Origin: CALKXV01 sp965228905
GTDB taxonomy: Bacteria; Pseudomonadota; Alphaproteobacteria; Rhodobacterales; Rhodobacteraceae
Direction of reading: 5' to 3'
DNA length: 64,000 nucleotides
Assembly: GCA_965228905.1 (NCBI GenBank)
Contig: CBDDII010000002.1
Coordinates: 558,001-622,000, forward strand
The translations under genes were made by a program, and so were the position numbers. This document shows positions 59,403 through 64,000 of this stretch, one piece after another. Within the stretch, counting starts at the first letter, position 1; each line of letters starts with the position of its first letter. A model generated the notes under the pieces. The model had not been told where the DNA came from. It saw only the letters and a program-made list of their open reading frames with translations, and ran no database searches.

Positions 59403-59828
59403 ATGAATTCGGTGAAGGTGATGGACGAGAAGTTGACGGCGAACTGGTTGGCGAAGGCGGATCTGCGCCCCACGCGACAGCGCATGGCGCTGGCCGGACT
59501 TCTGGTCGGGGATGGTCAGCATCGCCATGTCACGGCCGAAAGCCTGCACATGTCGGCGGCATCGGCCGGAGAGTCCGTTTCGCTGGCGACAGTGTACAAC
59601 ACCCTTCGCGCCTTTTGCGACGCGGGGCTGATCCAGGAAATCACGGTGGACGGTTCGAAAAGCTATTTCGACACCCGCACCGACGATCACCCGCATTTCT
59701 ACTGGGAGGAAGACGCGCGCCTGACCGACGCGCCCGCCGACGAGTTGAGCATCGAGCGGCTTCCGGGCGCGCCCGAAGGGACCGAGATTGCCAAGGTCGA
59801 TGTCGTTATCCGGCTGAGAAAGACCTGA
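59403..59828 (+). CDS. irr: Fur-family iron response regulator Irr
   Basis: Irr is the heme-sensing Fur-family regulator that controls iron and heme genes in alphaproteobacteria. The 141-residue product has the winged helix (WLAKADLRPTRQRMALAGLL, SLATVYNTLRAFCDAGLIQE) and the metal/heme-side DDHPHFYWEEDARLTDAP near 95-112 in place of the HHHHF of rhizobial Irr. Starts at 59403 or 59421 are possible; the latter has AAGG upstream. It is divergent from fabA, a conserved neighbour. Confidence 0.88.
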   Translation: MNSVKVMDEKLTANWLAKADLRPTRQRMALAGLLVGDGQHRHVTAESLHMSAASAGESVSLATVYNTLRAFCDAGLIQEITVDGSKSYFDTRTDDHPHFYWEEDARLTDAPADELSIERLPGAPEGTEIAKVDVVIRLRKT

Positions 59829-59909
59829 TATTTCAAAGCATTGGTGAGTTTCTGTCGGTCACGCAACTTGTTGGCCGGGCGCCATGCGTATTTGAAAAAG
59901 CGGTGAAGA

Positions 59910-60569
59910 TCAGAGCGGTTCGATCAGATCTTCTCCGTGGGCGCGGTTTGAATTGACCTTTGGGTCAACACGATGAAATTCAAGCAGATTTTCGGGTGCG
60001 GCGGTCATCAGTGTCGCGGCACCCTTGCCGTTCTCGCCAAGCCAGAGGGGCCAGTCTTTCCGTTCGAGTATGACAGGCATCCGGTGGTGAATTTTCGACA
60101 TGTTTTCATTGGCTTGGGTGGTCACGATGGCGCAGGTCGTCAGGGGGTCGTCCCCCTTGTCCCATGTCTGCCAGATCCCGGCGAAAGCGATAAAGTCGTT
60201 TGATTCCGGATAGATATACCATGGCAGGCGGTTGCCGTCGGCGTCCTTGGTCCATTCGTAGAAACCACTCGCCGGGATCAGGCAGCGACGTTCGCGGCAA
60301 GCCTTTGAAAACGCGGGTTTTTCGGCAACGGTTTCGGCGCGGGCATTGATCAGGAGGGGACCGTCGGTCGGGGTCTTGTACCAATGGGGCAGAAAGCCCC
60401 ATCGCATGGGCCGCAGTCGGCGATTACCGTCTTCTGACGTCACCGTATGTATCTGATTTGTCGGGCAGATGTTGTAGTTCGGCAGGGGTGCCAGATCGTT
60501 GGCAAGCGTGGCCTCGAAAAGCGAGGCCATCGCATCGTCGGGCAGGGTCAGGGCGAAGCGTCCACACAT
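59910..60569 (-). CDS. SRAP/YedK (HMCES-like) protein
   Basis: SRAP proteins form a covalent link with abasic sites in single-stranded DNA. The 219-residue product begins MCGRFALTLPDD, where cysteine 2 becomes the catalytic N-terminus; LLINARAETVAEKPAF supplies the asparagine and glutamate, and NENMSKIHHRMPVIL the catalytic histidine near 165. IPASGFYEWTKD is the family mark. It converges on irr. Confidence 0.95.
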   Translation of the reverse strand: MCGRFALTLPDDAMASLFEATLANDLAPLPNYNICPTNQIHTVTSEDGNRRLRPMRWGFLPHWYKTPTDGPLLINARAETVAEKPAFSKACRERRCLIPASGFYEWTKDADGNRLPWYIYPESNDFIAFAGIWQTWDKGDDPLTTCAIVTTQANENMSKIHHRMPVILERKDWPLWLGENGKGAATLMTAAPENLLEFHRVDPKVNSNRAHGEDLIEPL

Positions 60570-60726
60570 GGGAAAACCTTAGAACGATCCTTCGCCAAAA
60601 GTTAAGCGCAGCCGACCAAAGCGCCCGGTGACGCGCAGCTTTTTGGCAAATTGTACGCGGTTGACGACGCGTGTTTTCCGAAACGTACAGAAAAGCGCAC
60701 GCCCGAATGACTGAAAGGTTAACCCA

Positions 60727-61023
60727 TCACGACCCAGTCGGGATCGAGATCAGCACCCAATCCCCCACCACGTCCACGATCGCTCCACCTTCGGCAGTAC
60801 GGTCTTCAATCGCGCCGGATTCGTTGATGGGGCAGCCGACCAGCGTTGCGGTGTGATCGAGATGCTGGTTGGTCAGATCGTTTTCGCCGATCACCTGGCA
60901 GACGCCGTCCGGGCCGGGATAGGGGCGAACGGCGATCAGGCCGGAGTCTTCGGGTGGCGTGTATCGCGGCATGGCGCAGGCGGTGAGAAGGGCGAGGGGC
61001 AGTGCGGCGAACAAGAGTTTCAT
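60727..61023 (-). CDS. small lipoprotein
   Basis: The 98-residue protein has a lipoprotein signal (MKLLFAALPLALLTACA, lipobox LTAC) and then CQVIGENDLTNQHLDHTATL, GCPINESGAIEDRTAEGGAI. The middle resembles inhibitor-I78-like text (GENDLTNQHLDHTATL), but no inhibitor motif is complete. AAGGACC precedes ATG at 61023. It follows the rplI terminator, so it has its own promoter. Confidence 0.82.
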   Translation of the reverse strand: MKLLFAALPLALLTACAMPRYTPPEDSGLIAVRPYPGPDGVCQVIGENDLTNQHLDHTATLVGCPINESGAIEDRTAEGGAIVDVVGDWVLISIPTGS

Positions 61024-61076
61024 CAATGGTCCTTCGGTTGGTTCGCGCAGATTAACCAAATTCCCCGCAGACAAAA

Positions 61077-61107
61077 GAAAAGGCCGCCCGGAAGGACGGC
61101 CTTTTTT
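61077..61107 (-). terminator. Rho-independent terminator after rplI
   Basis: On the minus strand AGGCCGTCC and GGGCGGCCT pair around a short loop, followed by TTTCTTTTG; the stem is flanked by A and T runs on both strands. It lies about 20 bp after the rplI stop. Confidence 0.85.
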
Positions 61108-61125
61108 GTGCAATTGAACGATTGT

Positions 61126-61788
61126 TCAGTTGTTTTCTTCGTCGTTGCTTTCGTCAGCCTCGACATCATCCGAAGCCTCTTCCGCGGCAGGGGCTTCGTC
61201 GTCGTCGCCAAGGGTCTCAAGTTCGTCGAGTTCGGCGGCACCGATTTCGTCGAAGAGTTCGGCGATTTCGATTTCGGCCTGGGCCTCTTCTTCGGCGGCC
61301 TGGTCGGCGATGTTGATGCCCTGGGCCTGAAGTTCGGCTTCTTCTTCCGAGCGGGCGACGTTCAGTTCGATCTGGGTTTCAACTTCGGGGTGAAGCGTGA
61401 CGTCGACCTTGTGAACGCCGAGTTCCTTGATCGGCATCGGAATGACGATCTGGCGCTTGTCGATGGAAAAGCCAGCCTCGGTCGCCACATCGGCGGCGTC
61501 ACGGGGCGTGACGGAACCATAAAGCGAACCACCGTCGGACGCCTGGCGAATCACGATAAACTGCTGGCCACCGAGTTTTTCGGCCAATGCTTCGGCCTCT
61601 TTCTTGGTTTCCAGGTTGCGTGCTTCGAGTTGCGCCTTGTCAGCTTCGAAAGAGGCGATGTTGGCATCAGAAGCCCAAAGCGCCTTTTTCTGCGGCAGAA
61701 GGTAGTTGCGCGCATAGCCGTCCTTGACGGTGACGACGTCACCCATCTGACCCAGCTTTGCGACACGTTCGAGAAGGATAACCTGCAT
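61126..61788 (-). CDS. rplI: 50S ribosomal protein L9 with long acidic tail
   Basis: The 220-residue product starts MQVILLERVAKLGQMGDVVT and VKDGYARNYLLPQKKALWAS, the L9 N-domain, with the long central helix and C-domain up to about 150. A further 70 residues are almost wholly acidic and alanine-rich (AAEEEAQAEIEIAELFDEIG, ASDDVEADESNDEENN). L9 is usually near 150 residues; acidic tails occur in Rhodobacteraceae, and this one is long. It closes the rpsF-rpsR-rplI operon. Confidence 0.96.
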   Translation of the reverse strand: MQVILLERVAKLGQMGDVVTVKDGYARNYLLPQKKALWASDANIASFEADKAQLEARNLETKKEAEALAEKLGGQQFIVIRQASDGGSLYGSVTPRDAADVATEAGFSIDKRQIVIPMPIKELGVHKVDVTLHPEVETQIELNVARSEEEAELQAQGINIADQAAEEEAQAEIEIAELFDEIGAAELDELETLGDDDEAPAAEEASDDVEADESNDEENN

Positions 61789-61799
61789 GTCAGTTCTCC

Positions 61800-62027
61800 T
61801 TATTTGACCGCGTAGGGCAGAAGGGCGAGGAAGCGGGCGCGCTTGATTGCGCGGGCCAGTTCACGCTGCTTCTTGGCCGATACGGCGGTGATACGGGACG
61901 GGACGATCTTGCCACGCTCAGAGATGTAGCGCTGAAGCAGTTTCGTGTCCTTGTAGTCGATCTTGGGTGCATTGTCGCCCGAGAAGGGGCAGACCTTGCG
62001 GCGGCGGAAAAACGGTTTTGCAGCCAT
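61800..62027 (-). CDS. rpsR: 30S ribosomal protein S18
   Basis: The 75-residue product reads [60 protein letters not shown], ending in LPYAVK. This is full-length S18 with the proteobacterial KVCPF cysteine. It lies between rpsF and rplI with short gaps, the standard operon. Confidence 0.97.
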
Positions 62028-62030
62028 GGG

Positions 62031-62417
62031 TTAGCTCCTTTCACGCTGAGGGCGGTCACCACGGTCGCCGCCGCGGGGGCCACGATCACGGTCGTCACGC
62101 TTTTGCATCTGGATCGAGGGGCCTTCCTCGTGCTCGTCGACCTTGATGGTCAACACGCGCATCACGTCGTCATGCAGGCGCATGAGGCGTTCCATTTCCT
62201 GAATGGCCGGTGCCGGTGCATCGGTTTTCAGGAAGGCATAGTGGCCCTTGCGGTTCTTGTTGATCTTGTAGGCCATCGTCTTGACGCCCCAGTACTCGCT
62301 CTCAACGAGTTTGCCTTCGTTGTCCGAAAGCACGGTGCCAAAATGTTCGATGAGGCCTTCTGCTTGCGCGTTGGACAGGTCCTGACGCGCAATCATCACA
62401 TGCTCGTAAAGAGGCAT
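62031..62417 (-). CDS. rpsF: 30S ribosomal protein S6
   Basis: The 128-residue product begins MPLYEHVMIARQDLSNAQAE, has the YWGVKTMAYKINKNRKGHYA strand and ends in a basic, arginine- and aspartate-rich tail (RDRGPRGGDRGDRPQRERS). GGAGAGATC precedes the ATG at 62417. It heads the rpsF-rpsR-rplI operon and has a nested stem in its leader. Confidence 0.97.
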   Translation of the reverse strand: MPLYEHVMIARQDLSNAQAEGLIEHFGTVLSDNEGKLVESEYWGVKTMAYKINKNRKGHYAFLKTDAPAPAIQEMERLMRLHDDVMRVLTIKVDEHEEGPSIQMQKRDDRDRGPRGGDRGDRPQRERS

Positions 62418-62438
62418 GATCTCTCCAGTTCTGTTCAG

Positions 62439-62492
62439 GGCGCACTTCAAAGGACAGGGTTCTTGCCGCGTCTGTCCACGAGAGGATGCGCC
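62439..62492 (-). promoter_or_regulatory. nested stem in the rpsF leader
   Basis: On the minus strand GGCGCA and TGCGCC (62492-62487 with 62444-62439) enclose a second stem GGACAG / CTGTCC (62477-62472 with 62457-62452), 22 bases before the rpsF start. rpsF leaders in several phyla carry an S6:S18-binding RNA that represses translation; the place fits, but the conserved CCG box is not clearly present. Confidence 0.4.
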
Positions 62493-62614
62493 GGTCAATC
62501 GTTTCGCGGCGAACGGGTGGCTTATACAGATGTCTCTATTTAGATCAACCCCGTCTTATTCTGGCCTTTTTTGCTTTCTAGAACAGGCCGAAAGAGGGCC
62601 ATGTTGAAGGCGGT

Positions 62615-63208
62615 ATGAGCACGCTGCGACCCACATCACGACATGAGGCGACAGAGCCTTTGCTGGAGCAGATCGAAATGCCCTGGGGGTTTCGGCTGCG
62701 TCCTGCCGACATGCAGGAAAGTGCGAGCGATTTCATCATCGAATGGGGGCTGACGCTTTTGGGTGCGGCTTTCGTTCTGGCGGCTTTCGCGCAGTGGCTT
62801 TTGCCGGGGGCGATCTTTTCCGGCGATGCGCTGATGCTGAAGTTCATCCTGACCTGTGTTCTGGGGCTTCTGGGCGGCCTTTGCTTCAGCGTTTCGGCGC
62901 GTGGGTTCCGGCCCGAGGTCCAGGTGGACCGGGTGCGCCAGGAAATCCGTTTTGTGTCGCGCAATCCGCGCGGTCGGGGGCAGATCCTTGCGACGGTGGA
63001 TTTGCACCAGATCATCGGCGTCGGGATCACGCGGTCGATGACGACGGGGGATTGTCATTGCCTGATCTACCTGATCGACGGCAAGAAACCCCTGCGCCTG
63101 GCCACGGGGATCGAAAGCGAAATTCGCGCGATCCGCGAGAAGATGGACAATTACGTCACACCCCCGGCCGAGCGTCTGGCGGCGAAGATGGCCAGAAGCG
63201 CGGCCTGA
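62615..63208 (+). CDS. two-helix membrane protein with PH-like C-terminal domain
   Basis: The 197-residue protein has two helices at about 43-65 (FIIEWGLTLLGAAFVLAAFA) and 75-95 (LKFILTCVLGLLGGLCFSVS), then a soluble C-terminal domain of strands (VDRVRQEIRFVSRNPRGRGQ, DLHQIIGVGITRSMTTGDCH) like a PH/bPH fold. I know no named family. It is divergent from the rpsF operon. Confidence 0.78.
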   Translation: MSTLRPTSRHEATEPLLEQIEMPWGFRLRPADMQESASDFIIEWGLTLLGAAFVLAAFAQWLLPGAIFSGDALMLKFILTCVLGLLGGLCFSVSARGFRPEVQVDRVRQEIRFVSRNPRGRGQILATVDLHQIIGVGITRSMTTGDCHCLIYLIDGKKPLRLATGIESEIRAIREKMDNYVTPPAERLAAKMARSAA

Positions 63209-63548
63209 AACCCAAACATCCCTAAAGGTGTAATGCCGTCGCAAACCTGTCGGTTTGTGGCGCCGATTTGCCGGTTTACGCCTGTTCCGCTATGGTGCGC
63301 ACATTAGGGTGGTTGCCAATAAAACCGTTTGTGTGCGTCAGACGCCGGACAAGAAAATCAAGAACATCCTGGCATTCCAGCAGTCGCGCACGCTGACCGA
63401 ACACGCTGGAGCAAGGGGACAGATACTCAAGAAAAGCCAAGACGAGTTCACGTCTAGCGGGGAGCGATACGCAGTTCCCTGCTTTGGGCCAGAGGGTTCA
63501 AGGGCGTGATGTCTCAAGAAAAATCAAAGGAAAAGAGGGGGGCCGTGG
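63209..63548. other. 340 bp gap before the BCCT gene, no gene seen
   Basis: The stretch contains CAAACC-TGTC-GGTTTG (about 63242-63257), a weak hairpin without a T run, and open plus-strand frames that lack similarity and ribosome binding sites. No tRNA or terminator was found. It should hold the promoter of the BCCT gene; AAGAGGGGGG just before 63549 is the ribosome binding site. Confidence 0.5.
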
Positions 63549-64000
63549 ATGGCCGATGAAACGACAAACCAGGGTATCCCGGAGCCGGAAGGGGCTGCGG
63601 ATATCATTCAGACCGACTATGAGATCGGTCAGGACAATATCAACACCAATGTGGGACCGTTCGGGCTGGATATTCACAACCCGGTCTTCCTTGTTTCGGG
63701 GCTCGCCGTCGTTGCTTTCGTCTTCGGCGCGTTGATCTTCCCGGAAGGGGCCAGCAGCTTTTTTGGCTGGCTGCGTCCTGCGCTGACCAGCACGTTTGAC
63801 TGGTTCTTCCTGCTGGCCGCCAATATCTTCGTCATCTTCTGTCTTTTGCTGATCGTGACGCCCATGGGCAGCGTTCGGCTTGGCGGGGCAGAGGCAAAGC
63901 CCGATTACGGCTATCCCGGCTGGTTCGCGATGCTTTTCGCCGCCGGCATGGGCATCGGGCTGATGTTCTTTGGCGTGCTTGAGCCGGCCTATTACTTTGG
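63549..64000 (+). CDS. BCCT family transporter, N-terminal part
   Basis: The first 150 residues of a betaine/carnitine/choline-type transporter, cut by the window end. ATG at 63549 opens MADETTNQGIPEPEGAADII, a polar N-terminal tail; the first helices follow (NPVFLVSGLAVVAFVFGALI, FDWFFLLAANIFVIFCLLLI) and then the family mark PGWFAMLFAAGMGIGLMFFG with the GMGIG stretch and EPAYYF. The substrate is probably a quaternary ammonium compatible solute such as glycine betaine. Confidence 0.93.
   Translation, partial: MADETTNQGIPEPEGAADIIQTDYEIGQDNINTNVGPFGLDIHNPVFLVSGLAVVAFVFGALIFPEGASSFFGWLRPALTSTFDWFFLLAANIFVIFCLLLIVTPMGSVRLGGAEAKPDYGYPGWFAMLFAAGMGIGLMFFGVLEPAYYF

Overview
The window reads as a piece of a high-GC alphaproteobacterial chromosome, most likely family Rhodobacteraceae (Roseobacter/Rhodobacter group). 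The reasons are gene orders typical of that family (coxB-ctaB-ctaG-coxC with surf1-thrC-M16 peptidase, irr facing fabA, bolA next to a monothiol glutaredoxin, the coiled-coil gene upstream of zapA), an A-type RNase P RNA, FnrL-like boxes and several dispersed palindromic repeats between genes. Almost all genes are chromosomal housekeeping. I see no prophage, CRISPR array, complete insertion sequence, tRNA or rRNA. The two edge genes, tldD on the left and a BCCT transporter on the right, are cut by the window.

Layout. 1-9.9 kb: tldD (minus), then the aa3 oxidase subunit II/III and assembly genes, a LysR regulator placed inside that conserved block, surf1, thrC, an M16 peptidase and a RimJ-like acetyltransferase. 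9.9-12.7 kb: a minus-strand group (WYL regulator, VOC protein, serine hydrolase, DUF1285 protein). 12.8-19.7 kb: a four-gene operon of a MoxR ATPase, a DUF58 protein and two large membrane-anchored proteins. 19.8-29.5 kb: small proteins, a methyltransferase, trpB, gatC-gatA, a lipoprotein, an amidase, rnpB, rpmG and an output-less response regulator. 29.6-36.4 kb: tkt, zapA and its coiled-coil partner, bolA - small membrane protein - grxD, a CAT-like acetyltransferase and purL. 36.5-42.8 kb: an ACT protein, an ArsR-type regulator, polA and a HerA/DUF853 ATPase. 43-50.8 kb: IalB-like, ImuA-like, lipocalin, XRE regulator, fatty acid desaturase, EamA, Nudix, DUF983 and Lrp genes. 50.8-59.8 kb: metG, ppk2 and the unsaturated fatty acid genes fabI, fabB and fabA, each pair separated by opposite-strand accessory genes, then irr. 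59.9-64 kb: an SRAP protein, a lipoprotein, rplI-rpsR-rpsF, a membrane protein and the BCCT transporter.

The less ordinary content is between genes. One repeat family (three copies) overlaps and supplies the TAG stop codon of its neighbour each time. Five perfect triloop hairpins are packed into 115 bp between the DUF853 gene and polA. A plus-strand gap with no plus-strand gene holds two strong intrinsic terminators and looks like two small RNA genes, one with an unpaired anti-Shine-Dalgarno motif. A 59-codon membrane-protein gene lies unnoticed between bolA and grxD. A perfect FnrL box sits upstream of ppk2. The fabA-fabB-fabI block is interrupted by a leucine-rich-repeat protein and by a secreted HExxH protein. 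All functional assignments come from motif recognition by eye; no database search was possible.
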